Part shown: one piece after another, positions 39,609 to 51,440 of the stretch
How the letters are laid out: every line of letters begins with the position of its first letter
How positions within the stretch are numbered: the stretch's first letter is position 1
DNA from: Arion vulgaris
Taxonomy: Eukaryota > Mollusca > Gastropoda > Stylommatophora > Arionidae
Length of the DNA: 64,000 nucleotides
Reading direction: 5' to 3'
Assembly (NCBI GenBank): GCA_020796225.1
Contig: CM036758.1
Span: 70,902,366 to 70,966,365, forward strand
Translations under genes and position numbers: made by a program
The notes under the pieces: generated by a model
The model's input: only the letters and a program-made list of their open reading frames with translations
Told to the model about the DNA's origin: nothing
The model's database searches: none

Positions 39609-40635
39609 TAAAAATCCTCCCAGTTATATATTTTAAACTATATTATAGCTACTTCCATTTTCCGATAATGCACGTCGTGGACACTGGAAGAAAGGGAGGA
39701 ACCTCCGTAATAAATAATCTTTATACTTTTATTGCATGAGTGACAACATTGCTTTGCCCGAATCACTTATAATCACAATGCGAGATCACTAAAAATCTTT
39801 TAACGATCAGCGTAGAATCTGGTGCCAAGAAACAACACAATTAATTGTCAACAACAATTGAATTATCATTCCTAATTCAATTGTTTCAGTTTCATCATGT
39901 TTTTTTTTTTCATTTTAGACTTATTTTATACATTTTGTTATTTATAAAATTTCATTTATAAACATGATTCATCTCCATCAATCACATCATCAGTTTTTTT
40001 AATACATATCTTATCGAGATTCATAAAGTACAGCATAATTCATAACATTACATATGATTAATAGCTTGTGATAATTTTTAATGTAATTATTGAAGCTGTT
40101 GTATGTAACAATAACATGCATCATGATTTTTCAAATTTGTTCATCGTACATGTCTATAATTGCATTGCTCCGATCTCCCAAGTATATATCTTAGAGTGTG
40201 TTTAGGCTAACAACTCCTGTTCTGTGTTGATTGATGTATCTACTGGTTTTTTTTATTTGTTAGATCTAAATTAGTTGCATATTCCTGACCCAAAGTTTTC
40301 AACAAAATCATGTTGAGCTTTGTAGATAGTTGACGAAATAAGGAATGCTTATGTGCACACTATGACAAAAGTACTTGATAATTAATAATGTTTTTAAGTT
40401 GTTATACATACTGGAAATTGAAATCTCTTGATTGAAACATTAACTTTCACTACTTTCAGTTTTGTGCCGCCTTAAGTTAGATTCATTCTCGTTTTATACA
40501 TTGACCAGAAAACATATATCGTATCTGTTCGTAATGATTTCACATAATAATAATACAGTTTGCTATGAGATTTGAAAGTGCTGATAGGGATGTCTACAGA
40601 TTTATAAGAGGTTTCAGTTTTGAATAACTTTTTTG
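39609..40635. other. AT-rich DNA without genes
   Basis: No motif recognised over about 1 kb. Confidence 0.4.
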
Positions 40636-40639
40636 CGCT

Positions 40640-41530
40640 CTGGTCTGGTCATGTCCGTAGGTGCTGTGATCTCCTTGCAATATCTTTCAACAGCGTCCAG
40701 TGATTAACCTAACATCAATGTTGATTGATGAGCCTACTCATGCGCCTGTTGTGCTGCTTTTTTCTGACCATTCCAAACTTCAATCCAAGCTTTTGCAATC
40801 TAGCTGTTGACGGGGATTGGTTTAAATGAAAGTTCTCTTTGCGGCCACACTCAATGAGGGGGGGCATTCAGAATATCATCTCTATCCATTGGCTAACACC
40901 TGGTATGTTGTCATCGGCACCCATGTGCCCTGGAACGAATATGCATATAATTGTGTTAATTGTTGACATTTGTGGAGATCAGTCCATTGTCTGCATACCG
41001 AATCAGCCTCCACCTTCCAGCTCAATGAATCAACTTGGAATGCACACATGAGTAGTTTTTTAAAACTCAAGCCAGGGTAGTGCGTTAGTCACCGCAAGTA
41101 CCTCCATTGTCATGCACTTGTCATACTAAATGCACCACTGGCTTCTTTGATCTTTCTGCCATATGAGCTTGCACAGAAGATCCAGGTGGATATTTATTGA
41201 CAAACTGCCGATTCATCTTTGTAGATCATGTAACTTTCCCTACAGTTTTTATTAATGATGGTCTTAACGTCTGCATCCAACTCCACTGCACCCTTTGTTG
41301 AATTTATTGATGGTAACAAAAAGTGCTCCACAATGTTGACACCAGCCGGTATCTATTCCTCCCCATGGTCAATATTTACGAGTCCACATACCGGCCGTAC
41401 AGTATTTGCAATACAGCCAACCCATGGTTTGCCCCTCTTTAATCGACTTCTGATATTGAGCACCTCATGCAGTGGATGATCCTCTTTAGCACTTACTAAT
41501 GTGCACAGTGTAGAAAGTAAAATGAGTAAT
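40640..41530 (-). mobile_element. LINE-N4: RNase H region
   Basis: On minus: 'EDHPLHEVLNIRSRLKRGKP', 'ANTVRPVCGLVNID', then RNase H core 'YMIYKDESAVC' in which the first Asp-Gly reads Asp-Glu, and 'STWIFCASSYGRKIKEASGA'. Further on is 'ADSVCRQWTDLHKCQQL'. In-frame stops show decay. Its end has the LINE-N 3' repeat. Confidence 0.72.
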
Positions 41531-41799
41531 GGCATTGATGACAGAAAATTTGATTTGCAGATAGCAAATGCAATGCCTATTTTTCATGAGGTTCATTGAT
41601 TATTGTTCAATGTCACATTCAACCTCAATTTAAGACAATGGTATGCAAGGGTAAAGTCTACTTAAGGGTAAGAAATGCCATTGCTGCTTGTTTCTTAAGG
41701 AGTAGTGAAAATGGATTATAAATCTGGTCATATAAAACAAGAAAGTCTATAGTATAGATCTTATCTTAACCACATTTGCTGTGAAGCGTTGTGGTGAGA

Positions 41800-42125
41800 T
41801 TTAGTTTCATCTTGTGCCAGGTGTGTATGCGCTGATGTCAGTCCTTGCTTTCTGCGCGGACTCTGAGATATTATCTATCCATCGTGTTCTTGGCCTGCCT
41901 CGTGCTCTGGGCCTTGAGTATCGATTATTGTAGACCGTGATGGTAGTAAATGTGGTTCCATTCTCATTCGATGGCTGAACCACTTGATTCTTTGCTTCTC
42001 GATGTACTGTATGCATGGTATAGTACCAATGATGCTTCTGATATTCTCATTTCTCACTCTATAGATAGTCTGGTTTCTCACTCTGGTATAGATATCCATT
42101 AAAAATGTGAAGGACAATGTTTTTA
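41800..42125 (-). mobile_element. LINE-Q fragment
   Basis: On minus: 'IGTIPCIQYIEKQRIKWFSH', then after a shift 'ARGRPRTRWIDNISESAQKA'. Another RTE-like C-terminus. Confidence 0.8.
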
Positions 42126-42234
42126 TACCACATGGTATATTGGGAAATGCTGTGTTTGGCTCATTTTTCTTTTGACCAATGACTTGCGCTGATTGATGTA
42201 ATCCTTATATTAGTCGCCTTTTTTCATATTGTTT

Positions 42235-42303
42235 TTGGTGGAGGAATCAAGTTTGAAGCTGGGTCAACATGAGAGTCGTTTGCAGTTGAAAAAATCCAAA
42301 TAC
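42235..42303 (-). mobile_element. SINE-J copy 2, split by SINE-B
   Basis: 'agctgggtcaacatgagagt' matches 13.42 kb. The homology ends at the SINE-B TSD. Confidence 0.55.
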
Positions 42304-42543
42304 TTCTTTGAGCGTTCCACTTGTTAACCACTCTGTGTGATTTGTATGCGATCTGAGACTAAGAGCAATTGTACTTTGTGCCAGTTATGTGCCTACAAGT
42401 AGGCCAGCACATCTGATTTTTGCTATGCCTTTTATTTACTGGGGGCTTCCTAGGTCCTACATCAGTCGCCTCTTATGACGTGCCTTGTAGGTCGCAGTGG
42501 TACTATTCTTTGCTTTTCCTGCGGGCCCTGGCACCATACAGGC
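42304..42543 (-). mobile_element. SINE-B copy 4, full length
   Basis: A 240-bp copy with a perfect 13-bp TSD aaaatccaaatac at 42291-42303 and 42544-42556. On minus it starts 'cgcctgtatggtgccagggc' and ends 'gaacgctcaaagaag'. This sets the SINE-B length. Confidence 0.92.
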
Positions 42544-42556
42544 GAAAATCCAAATA

Positions 42557-43435
42557 CAACTTTGTGGCACACTTGTACATCCCTCAAAACAAATAGGAAA
42601 TGGTATGCTTACTGTTTCCCATGGCTTATTTGTTATACCTATTCTAAACTTTCCACTGTGCTTATGCTTACTAAAAGAGTACACTGGATAAAATGTGGGA
42701 TAATTTCGTCCTGTTAGTCTTGGAAAATTATAGTGGATTTTATCTATGCTTTTGTCCAAAATTTGTTAGGATGCACCTGTCCTACACTAGTAGGGACCTA
42801 ACGGTGGTGCACCATTCTTGGCAAAGACTGTTTATATATCACAATAAAAATGGTCGAGAAAAACGTACGCAAACAAATAACAAACATCTCTGTTTTCTCC
42901 TGTCATATTTATGTTAGCAAGTATGGCTTCACCCTTCTAATGGTCCGTCTCCAACTTTAACTATGCTGAAAATCCCAGAATATTCCAACACCTTGTTATT
43001 TGTTACTCTGTCACTCCACAAGAGTATACATCTCAAGCAGTGCATGTAGAATGCATTCCTTATTTTCTCTAGCAAGGTGCGCGTAATTAAGATTTGTGAG
43101 CTCAGCACTCAACAACAAAATGTACATAAGGAAGATGTAAATGATGATTGTCCTGTATTATATATTGTGTATCAAAGAAACCATAGCTCATGCAGACAAG
43201 AAAGCTAGTGCAATATTACGGTATAAACAAATAATGGGATGTGTGTCTCGCAGATATTTGAGCCCACACTTGTCACTATCGCCATATTTTCTTTTTTAGC
43301 ATTAAATCTGTGATATGTATTATCAGGGTCACATCTGGTAACTTTACCATTATGTACAACACTAATATACAAAAGTAATAACTTTAAAAAATGGCTTTGA
43401 ATATGCTTAAATATTAGTTCTATTTATTCTGTTCT
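42557..43435. other. spacer with a SINE-A tail trace
   Basis: A decayed SINE-A 3' end is visible at about 42811-42875 ('ttcttggcaaagactgttta', 'aaacgtacgcaaac'). Nothing else recognised. Confidence 0.4.
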
Positions 43436-43439
43436 ATAA

Positions 43440-43895
43440 CATCTTTCTTTCTTTTCTCCAATTCTGTTTTGCCTTACAGAGTCAGGATAAGAAGAGACTT
43501 CTAGAACATACTTTTCTGTGTGCTTCATAAACAGTCTTCTGCTGCCTCTGTTATCTCCGAGGCCCTCCTTTTGCATGGCGACCTTTTGCTTTGTGTCCAC
43601 TGTATCGGAGTAACGTTGCTCTTTGAGGTGCACTTCTACAAGTCTAGGACATGTGCATCCGATTTCAGCCAAACCTCCTTAGTCGCCTCTTACGACATGT
43701 GTGGCAGGTAACAGTGGTTCTATTCTTTACACCCCAAATTTGGGCCCGGTAACCACTGGCGGTTGTTTCTTGATGAAGTTCAGTACTGATGTTGTACCCA
43801 CTTTTTCCTGATGTCTTCATTTCTAACTGGTCTCTGTTACTCTCATCATTCTGTGTAGACACTTCATATCTGTCAGGACTAGTTTTTTTAAAATC
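43440..43895 (-). mobile_element. LINE-Q fragment, interrupted by SINE-A
   Basis: Minus strand 'SGYNISTELHQET' (right part) and, left of the SINE, 'QRYSDTVDTKQKVAMQ' and 'TEKYVLEVSSYPDSVRQNRI' are colinear with 38.07-38.34 kb. Confidence 0.78.
43641..43764 (-). mobile_element. SINE-A copy 3, 5' half only
   Basis: Head, core 'gtcgtaagaggcgactaagg' and the start of the body are present, but the 3' half and tail are missing. No TSD is seen. Confidence 0.8.
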
Positions 43896-44195
43896 ATTTG
43901 ATGTCAGTGTCCTGGCTTGGCATTGATAAATTATGTTCTATAACATTTAATATATGCTGCCTGTTAACACTTCTCTATGTATATTTAAGTGTGGAATTCA
44001 TGTTCTAGCAGTTATGCAGTTAAAGTATGTGCTTTGTAATCAAAATAGATTAGGGTCAGGCACATCCCAGTTTACTAGGCTAAAATAATGACTTGCTAAG
44101 TTAACGAAGGTGATAACTAACCACCTCACTTCCTGGTGCTCAAATTTTGGTACTGTTGCGGCTTCGGGACTTCACTTCTATTGTATTCTGTGAAA
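43896..44195. other. unannotated spacer
   Basis: No feature recognised. Confidence 0.35.
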
Positions 44196-44197
44196 TG

Positions 44198-44253
44198 CCC
44201 ATAATCTCTTTATATTCACATTATGTGCAGTGTGAATATAAAGTGATTATGGG
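44198..44253. other. near-perfect 23-bp hairpin
   Basis: Arms cccataatctctttatatt... and the inverted copy ending gattatggg pair over 23 bp with one T-T mismatch. The loop is ttatgtgcag. The size suits a small pre-miRNA, shRNA or a cruciform, but no conservation or expression is known. Confidence 0.75.
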
Positions 44254-44410
44254 ATTAAGGTTACAAAGAGGTAATTGAGGTAGGGACCTAGGAAGCTACC
44301 TAGTAAATGAAAAGTGTAGCAGAAATTGAAATGGCACAACACACAATCTCTCTTAGGCTCAGATCACACAGAGTGGTTAACAAGTGGTCAGTATGTATCA
44401 TTGAAGATGA
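44254..44410 (+). mobile_element. SINE-B copy 5, decayed
   Basis: 'aggtagggacctaggaagct', 'gaaatggcacaacacacaat' and 'gagtggttaacaagtggtca' keep SINE-B order with deletions. Confidence 0.72.
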
Positions 44411-44459
44411 TTAATAAGGCTGTTAATTTGTTCCTTTAAAATTTCCTGCCTCAATTCAT

Positions 44460-45235
44460 TAAGTGTAATGCTGACTGGCATAGGTGATCATGGATTTCCA
44501 GTCTGTGCTCACTATCAGTTCAATTGTTTACACAAATCTGGCCGTCTTTTCCTGTACACTTTGTTTGAAATCCAGACAAATACCAATCCCCATTTCATCC
44601 GACCCCTCTCTCTTAAATCCCGTCATGCCTTAGTGACACATGAGGCTTCAGAAAGGACTTTCCATGCTCTCCTGTCCTGTGCAACCTTCAGCGCAGAGCC
44701 CCACGTCGGAGATGCGGTGTCCAGTTCCTCTTCCATCATGCGCCCCATGTTGTCCGTGGTCTGCCTTTCTTTCTCTTTCCTTCTGGTGTCCAAGTGAGGG
44801 CTACCCTTGCAGGCATTTCTTGTCTCATTCTCATAACATGTCCGAGCCATTTCCATCTTCTCTTTTGAGTATGTCATTCATTGCCTCTTGTCTTGTATCT
44901 TGGAGTAGTTGGTTATTGGATATTTTTACTGGCCAAAAGATTCCCAAGATTCTGCGAAGACAAGAGTGGTGGAAAACTGACAGCCTGCTAGTATCTCCTT
45001 TGGTCATCCTCCAACACTCCAATCCGTAGAGCAAAACTGGCAAAACAATGCTTTTATAGAGTTTAAGCTTTGTGGTCCTATTGTAGATTTTGGACTTCCA
45101 TACTGGTTTCATTCTGGCAAAAGCGGTTCTGGCCTTACTTAGACGTGATTTTATATCTTCCTCTGTGCCACCATTTAGTGTCAGTACGCTACCAAGATAT
45201 GTGAACTGCTCGACCCTTTCCAGATTTCATCCGAC
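44460..45235 (-). mobile_element. LINE-T: RTE-like C-terminal third
   Basis: On minus: 'MKPVWKSKIYNRTTKLKLYK', 'VLPVLLYGLECWRMTKGDTS', 'SCLRRILGIFWPVKISNNQL', then after shifts 'TWGSALKVAQDRRAWKVLSE'. All motifs are in the usual RTE order. It is among the longest RTE-like pieces here. Confidence 0.85.
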
Positions 45236-45475
45236 CAAAAGTTGCTTATTATTTTTTCATTTTATTTTTAGTTTTGTGTTCTTTGTTTGCATATGGACTT
45301 TGTTCAACATGTTCTTATTGATCTTTTAATTTGCATGTAGTTTTTTTCTTTCCTAAATTATTATTGTCTGTAAACCCACTTTGTTGCTGCCAGTGGTAAT
45401 TTTCTTGTTTAATCATTGTGTAAAAGAAATAACACACTTAATTCACCAATCAAGAAAAATGATTATTGCCAATAA
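45236..45475. other. unannotated T-rich spacer
   Basis: No feature recognised. Confidence 0.3.
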
Positions 45476-45479
45476 AGAT

Positions 45480-46470
45480 CTAACATAAAAAATACTTGAG
45501 GAATGGAGGCAGCTTGTGACAAACTGCAACAAAACAAAGACCAGAGCATAAGAAACTCCTGATAGTTCTAAAACACTGACTCACCTCAACAAACAATATC
45601 CAACCTTTTAGGGGAAGCAGTGTGGAAAGGAGCTGGGATGCAAACACCCATAAAATAAAATGTACATTTGTTTCTGGAGAACTCTCAGCAAACTACATGC
45701 AGTCATAGAGACCGCAAAGATACTGTAAGAATAAAGTCTTAAGAATCAAATATCTTCTTCTTCTTTGCGTTCGTTCTTTACAATCAATTTTAATCACTCT
45801 TTGAGATATGTTTGATCTTTGCCAAGACGTGATACGTTGCAATTGGTTGTGGCCCTAAACGCATAGATTCAACGTTTAGGACACATCATCGATTTCAGCA
45901 AACCTCCTTAGTGCTCTACGACATGCATGGCAGGTAACAGTGGTTCTATTCTTTAACCCCAAATTTGGGCCCGGTAACCACTGGCGGGAATCAAATATAA
46001 TCTTCCTGTGTGACTATATCCATTCTTCAGACTTCAAAAAATAAAATCCTCTTAGAGATGCTATCAAACACCTAAATCATTTGTCTGCCAACAACAAAGT
46101 ATAACTGCAATGGATCCCAGCACAGGGTAACGAGACAACTGGCAGGGGCCAAAGGAACAATTTCACCTCAGCAGCAAGAACACTTATCAATGGGAAATGC
46201 AAATGTGCATAGAACAGACAGAAATTACTCGTAATATCCCATCATGAAGTTAGACACAAACAAACAAACCACCATCTTTAGAGCCTCATATAGGACACTG
46301 TAGATTACAAACCCATATCCATAAAATGAAACTTGCACAAATTAACATATCATATGACAAAATGACCAGCGGCAACTGAACATTTTCTGCAAACATGCCA
46401 CTCTTTCAATGACTTGATGTGTCAAACATGACCCAATGATACTAATCTGAAACATAAATTGGGCAGCACT
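45480..46470 (+). mobile_element. LINE-P5, interrupted by SINE-A
   Basis: Left: 'CTFVSGELSANYMQ' (RNase H Glu region, decayed). Right of the SINE: 'NKQTTIFRA', then a decayed 'YKMKLAQ' equivalent to LINE-P1 'QTIIFRLRIGHNRLNKHLH'. Many stops. Confidence 0.65.
45754..45987 (-). mobile_element. SINE-A copy 4 inside LINE-P5
   Basis: Perfect 11-bp TSD gaatcaaatat at 45743-45753 and 45988-45998. On minus it starts 'ccgccagtggttaccgggcc' and ends 'cgcaaagaagaagaag'. Several small deletions lie in the body. Confidence 0.92.
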
Positions 46471-46479
46471 TGTGAGGGT

Positions 46480-46770
46480 TCTCTATGTCCAGAAAACTCA
46501 AAATCAAAGAAAACTGGCTGATGCTACAGATAAGAAAATTGAAGTATTTTGGACATAAACGGGCACAAAGGGTTAGAGAGCATTATGAAAGGAGAAGAGG
46601 AAGGCCACCGAGAAGATGGACTTGGGATGTAACTGATGATTTGAGCATGACAGCTGCAGAGGCAAGACATCTGGCCTACGAGATAAAAAAAATATAGGAC
46701 TGTTAGGGTGGTCAAGTTTTGCTCAGGACAAGCTATTTGATAATGACCTGCAAGGACCATCTTGCTGACA
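46480..46770 (+). mobile_element. LINE-R3: RTE-like C-terminal fragment
   Basis: 'ENWLMLQIRKLKYFGHKR', 'RRRGRPPRRWTWDVTDDLSM' and 'TAAEARHLAYEIKK' form one long frame. Confidence 0.85.
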
Positions 46771-47314
46771 ACTGAATTTATGGAGGCAACTCATCGCACT
46801 ATTTAGACATTCTAAAGATTGGTGATAAAGTAGTCTTATAGTGTATCTACTGTACCTTTTCTGAAACTTTCTTTGGGTTAGCATGTCCGAAATGTTGTTT
46901 CCTTGCATGGCTGCACAATGTACGCTGTTATTCAACTTTCCCTCTTCTTTTTTTGGTAATCCTGTCTTCCTTTTGTTAAATATTTGTTTCTTGTAGTCAA
47001 GGATCTCCTTTGTTTCTACCTCATTTGTAATATCATTCTGATATGCTTATGTTCATTCTTTTAGTTGATGTTTTTCAGTCTCCCATCCTGCTTTATCGTC
47101 TTGATACCCCTTGATAAATGTTTATAGTCATCCATACAAGAGAAAACTGCAATAAAATTATATACCAAACGTGAAATATGTAAACACAAAAATGAAGTAG
47201 TTTTACTAAATACAAAGGAACGTTTTGACAGAAAAGTCTTTAGCAAGCTAAGGATACAATAAATTGTAGACTTGAGTTAAGAATGTGTCATTTCAATGTA
47301 TCTATGTCTGTTGT
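46771..47314. other. unannotated DNA
   Basis: A possible LINE-P 3' trace ('tttatggaggcaactcatcg') occurs near 46775. Otherwise nothing recognised. Confidence 0.3.
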
Positions 47315-47420
47315 ATAAGACCATCATCTTGTATCCTTTGCTCGATAATCAATCATCTTTTGGTCGAAAGGTGAATGTGTCTTGTTTTTGTACTTTGTAA
47401 AACTAGCTTTTGTGTGATTA
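47315..47420 (-). repeat. Rep-9 copy, decayed
   Basis: Plus strand 'gtatcctttgctcgataatc' and 'ttttggtcgaaa' are the reverse complement of Rep-9 at 53.6 kb. Confidence 0.5.
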
Positions 47421-47666
47421 TGTATTTTGCCTTTGGTATATGTTTGCTGTTTTCTTTTTGCTATAAAGTAATTCCCACCAGACGGGAAAAGAATTGGTCT
47501 CGCCTGGAGTCACACCGATGAGCATCTGTGAAGTTCTATACCGGTAGTTAGGGTGTTGACCACTTTTCATCCATGCATGTCAAAGTATTTGCTTTTAAAC
47601 TACTATTTGGGGAATATTTCAGCAGACACATTTAGCACATAATTCTAACTAGTCATCAGTTGAATA

Positions 47667-47908
47667 GCCCGAGTGGTTACCGGGCCCAAATTTGGGGTGT
47701 AAAAATAGAACCACTGTTACCTGTCATGCATGTCGTAAGAGGCGACTAAGGATGTTTGGCTGAAACCGGATGCACATGTCCTAAACATGTAGAAGTCTAT
47801 GCGTTTAGGGGCCTACCAAACCAATGTGCAATGTATATACGTTCTTGGCAAAGATCAAACATATCGCAAAGAGTGATTAAAATTGGTCGTAAAGAACAAA
47901 CGCAGAAG
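47667..47908 (+). mobile_element. SINE-A copy 5
   Basis: Core 'gtcgtaagaggcgactaagg' intact. TSD atcagytgaata at 47655-47666 and 47909-47920 (11 of 12). The tail is short: 'aacgcagaag'. Confidence 0.9.
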
Positions 47909-47994
47909 ATCAGCTGAATATGCTTCTTGTGATGTGGCTAGTGTTGCACTATGTTTTATACATGATGACCCAGTGCATCATCTTAAGTGTGCAT

Positions 47995-48197
47995 TCTTCT
48001 TTGAACGCTACATAAAGACCACTTGTTAAACCACTTTTTGTGATTTGTATGTGATCTTAGCCTAAGATCGTTTGTACGTTGTGCCAGTTATGCATCTACA
48101 AGTAGGCCAGCAGATACAATTTCTGCTACGCTTTTTATTTACTAAGGTAGCTTCATTAGGTCCCTACATCAGTCTTCTCTTTTAACATGCCTTATAG
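47995..48197 (-). mobile_element. SINE-B copy 6
   Basis: On minus: decayed core, 'aataaaaagcgtagcagaaa', 'gcataactggcacaacgtac' and end 'gcgttcaaagaagaa'. Confidence 0.8.
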
Positions 48198-48512
48198 CAG
48201 GAAAATACAAATTGATATAGGAAACAATGCCACCATTCATGCTACCCATATTACCAGAACAGAGAAGTCATACTATTAAACATCCACCCGGGCCACAGCA
48301 GACTTAAATATAATCTTTTCAACAAGCTAAAGATAGGTGCTTCTTACGACATTGATTAAATGACTTCTAACCATCTTTTACAAATATGTCCAGTGTATGA
48401 GGTGCAGAGAAGATTGACATACCTATCACCAGTGACATTGCATGACAAGCTTTTAGGACATTCCAGTTGTCTGAGAGTGAACGAAGATGAAGAAAGATCA
48501 AATTGACCAATC

Positions 48513-48813
48513 CGCCCGAGTGGTTACCGGGAAAATTTGCGGTGTAAACAATAGAACCACTGTTACCTGCCACGCATGTCGTAAGAGGCGATAAGGTTTG
48601 GCTGAAATCGGATGCATGTGTACTAAATGTGTAGAAGTCTATGCGTTTGGAGGCCTACCAAACCAATGTGCAACGTAAACACCTTCCTGGCAAAGATCAA
48701 ACACATCACAAAGAGTGATTAAAATTGGTCGTAAAGAAAGAATGCAAAGAAGAAGAAGAAGACAGAGTGATTAAAATTGGTCGTGAAGAACAAACGCAAT
48801 AAAGAAGAGGAAG
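48513..48813 (+). mobile_element. SINE-A copy 6, with duplicated tail
   Basis: Perfect 13-bp TSD aaattgaccaatc at 48500-48512 and 48814-48826. The 3' end 'gagtgattaaaattggtcgt' plus AAGAA tail occurs twice in tandem, so the element is about 55 bp longer than other copies. The core has lost a few bases. Confidence 0.92.
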
Positions 48814-48826
48814 AAATTGACCAATC

Positions 48827-49081
48827 GATAGAGTGAGAAAGCAAAAAGTTCTTTCAACTAAACCAAGTCCACGTCATCAGCGAGATTGCAAGAGCTTGGG
48901 TTGAAGATTTGAGTTGCCAGGAAAAAAATCAACATTGAACTGGTACAACTAAACACTGTTGGGATATTGCGTAGAAGATAGTAACCAAAATGAAACTTGT
49001 ACGTAGGGCAAATGATGATATTCCAAACTAAAACTCTCCTCCATCCTTTCAAATACGATGTGCGGAAACCTACAAATCTGA
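48827..49081 (-). other. repeat-derived minus sequence, unassigned
   Basis: On plus, 'gattgcaagagcttgggttg' (48881-48900) is the reverse complement of the trace near 40.8 kb, within LINE-N4. A minus frame at 48858-49181 is hydrophobic but unassigned. Confidence 0.3.
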
Positions 49082-49516
49082 GGTGGTCAGAGCGGATCAG
49101 ATCTGGAGAAAACCGAGGGAGGCTGCGGTGATACGTAATAAATTGATGTTTCAGGACAGAAACAAAATGAATAATACCCAAGTAAGACTGCTTTCCTCCA
49201 CCATCCTAGTTGCTGAAATAACGTTTTCTTGTTTGGTTAATTTTTGTTTTATGTGGATATACTTAAAGTAACACACTACGTGAGTACTAAATATAGAATC
49301 CTGTTAACAAAGTTAAAATAGCTGCCATATGGTCAGGGCCCGTACCTATCAATATTCAGATTGCAGTGGTCCTTGGGAAAAATCTGGCTTACACACCAGG
49401 ACGGCACAGGTGGCACGTACATAACGAGCCGATTAAGTGTCGTGTAATTACTTCTCTCTCCCCAACTAGGTCGGATGATGAAATTGGTTTTGTCTACAGA
49501 AAAAGGCCCAGTAAAC

Positions 49517-49730
49517 ATCTCTCCCCACCACCCTTTGCCGTATGGCTCACACTCAGTGGGATATTGTTGATTATTTCTGACTTTCTTACCATAAACTCTG
49601 CCAGGTCATATATTCTGTGTATGAATATACAACTTACCGTAATGTCCACTAGAAATATACTACTCATCACTCGATCAACAAACAATAAGTGTGGCTGGTA
49701 GTAGTTTGTTGACCCAGGTGTTTCAGACAT
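49517..49730 (-). CDS. candidate exon (ORF ending at a donor)
   Basis: ATG frame 'MSETPGSTNYYQPHLLFVDR' continues to GACATTACG|GTAAGT near 49637. The donor is strong, but I see no matching downstream exon and no known family. Confidence 0.2.
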
Positions 49731-49837
49731 AGTCGCTCAGCATGTGACCAGAAATTATGGGAGGGAATAGAAAATATCATAGAAAAATAAATCTTCAGAT
49801 CCGCGTATTTCTTTCAATCAACATTATAAACATAAAG

Positions 49838-50310
49838 GGGTCTATAGCCGAAGGATTGATTTCATTGCACTGTGTTTTACCTCATATGGGTCGGTCCCTC
49901 TCGGCAGAAATGGGACGGCACTTGCCGAGAGTATTGCACGAACTCAGTATCTCCGGCAACTCTTCATATAGACCACTCTGTGTGAGTTGTATGTGATTCG
50001 AGTCTAAGAGCGATTGTACATTGTGCCAGTTATCCGTCTACGAGTAGGCCAGCACATCCGATTTCTACGATGCTTTTTATTTACTACGGTAGTTTCCCTA
50101 GGTCCTACATCAGTCGCCTCTTACGATACGCCTTGTAGGTCACAGTGGTACTATTCTTTGCGGCCCCGGAACCACACAGACGGCTTCGGCATCAACCCTA
50201 GTAGTATCTGTAAAAATGCATTCGCAAACAGAACGACTCGGTCCGGATTCGAACACACGACATTCGGAACGCAAGGCGAAAGCTTAGCCACTGACACCTT
50301 CTTCTATAAA
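49838..50310 (-). mobile_element. SINE-E copy 6, split by SINE-B
   Basis: Outer parts 49838-49960 and 50184-50310. The right part has the antisense B-box region 'gtccggattcgaacaca' and A-box region 'gaaagcttagccactgac'. Confidence 0.82.
49961..50183 (-). mobile_element. SINE-B copy 7 inside SINE-E
   Basis: Core 'atcgtaagaggcgactga' present on minus. The flanks ctccggcaac (49951-49960) and cttcggcatc (50184-50193) look like a decayed TSD. Confidence 0.82.
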
Positions 50311-50319
50311 CATAACCTT

Positions 50320-50645
50320 ATTTTAACTCCCTTCTAATTTGTTTAATATAATATAGTCTGAACTTTGTATAATAATTGTTTATTTTAATATCTACTGCTC
50401 ATTATTTATATCATTTATTATTTTCTGTTCCAAGAATCCTACTATCCCTCACATATTTCTTTCCTTCTGTTTTTCCACATGGCATACGGTTAAAATATAG
50501 TCACTGATTTCAAACAACTGTCAGAGTATTCCAAGTTTAACGTCTCCGTGCTGATTTTGAAATTTTCAGTCTCTTGGGTTGTTATTGATATTTGCATTCT
50601 TAATAGAAGACATTCGCAATGTAGGGTTTCTGTGGTTCTTCTTGT
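50320..50645. other. unannotated AT-rich DNA
   Basis: No feature recognised. Confidence 0.35.
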
Positions 50646-50649
50646 CCAG

Positions 50650-51290
50650 TCACTTTAGTATGTTATGCGATCGACGTCATGGCTCATTGTGTATTCCCAC
50701 GCGTGCTCTGTCCTCCGCTGCAGCAGCCATCCTAGTCCATTTGCTAACCGTACCTGTGAGCTGATCAGTATACATTCTCTCTCTACCACGAAGACAACAC
50801 TGTCTGACAATGTCCAAACTTAACTCCGAATTCTCGTTCTAGTGTATGAGACTATCACATAATTGAGAGCGTACCGCATTGATGATATCGGCTCTGTCCA
50901 TACTTTTACCCGCTTCAGTCATGGCATTGCAAGAAAGTCAGCACGCTCGTTACCATGCACTCCAGCATGTCCATGTGTGTACAGCCAAATCATTTTCTTG
51001 AGATGTTGATCTCTGAATGCTGTCCACCCATTCCACGCGCAGACATCTAGATTCAATCCTTTTAAGTATATTCATAGAGTCTGATATGATAATCGTATGG
51101 GTTACCTGTTGCTCATCCACCCATGAGAGAGCCCTGGGGGCAGCATTTATCTCCATAGTCATGCTTGATGTCGTTGTCTCGAAAGCGCCGCAGTCCTCAT
51201 GAAGTGTGCAACCGTTTCGTTATGCTGAATATACCAATGAATATCTGGTTCCGCATCTAACAGAACCATCATTGTTACAATGTTAAATTC
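50650..51290 (-). mobile_element. LINE-N3: RNase H region
   Basis: On minus: 'SMTMEINAAPRALSWVDEQQ' (Glu), 'THTIIISDSMNILKRIESRC' (Asp), then 'ENDLAVHTWTCW', the sequence also read at 32.8 kb. It extends further 5' than LINE-N2. It ends near 'cgatcgcataacatactaaa'. Confidence 0.85.
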
Positions 51291-51329
51291 TAGTTGTTAT
51301 ACCAAGCACCGTGTTGCAGATTGTTGTGA

Positions 51330-51440
51330 ATCCGTGTTGTGTTTGTATTTGGTAAAACCATAGTACTTTGGTTGTTACGTGTTTCACCATTGCTACATAG
51401 TTTTACTGCAGTCTTCCGTATATCGATGTTATAGACGCAA
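51330..51440 (-). repeat. Rep-9 copy
   Basis: 'tgtttcaccattgctacata' and 'gttttactgcagtcttccgt' are the reverse complement of 53.59-53.63 kb. Confidence 0.65.
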
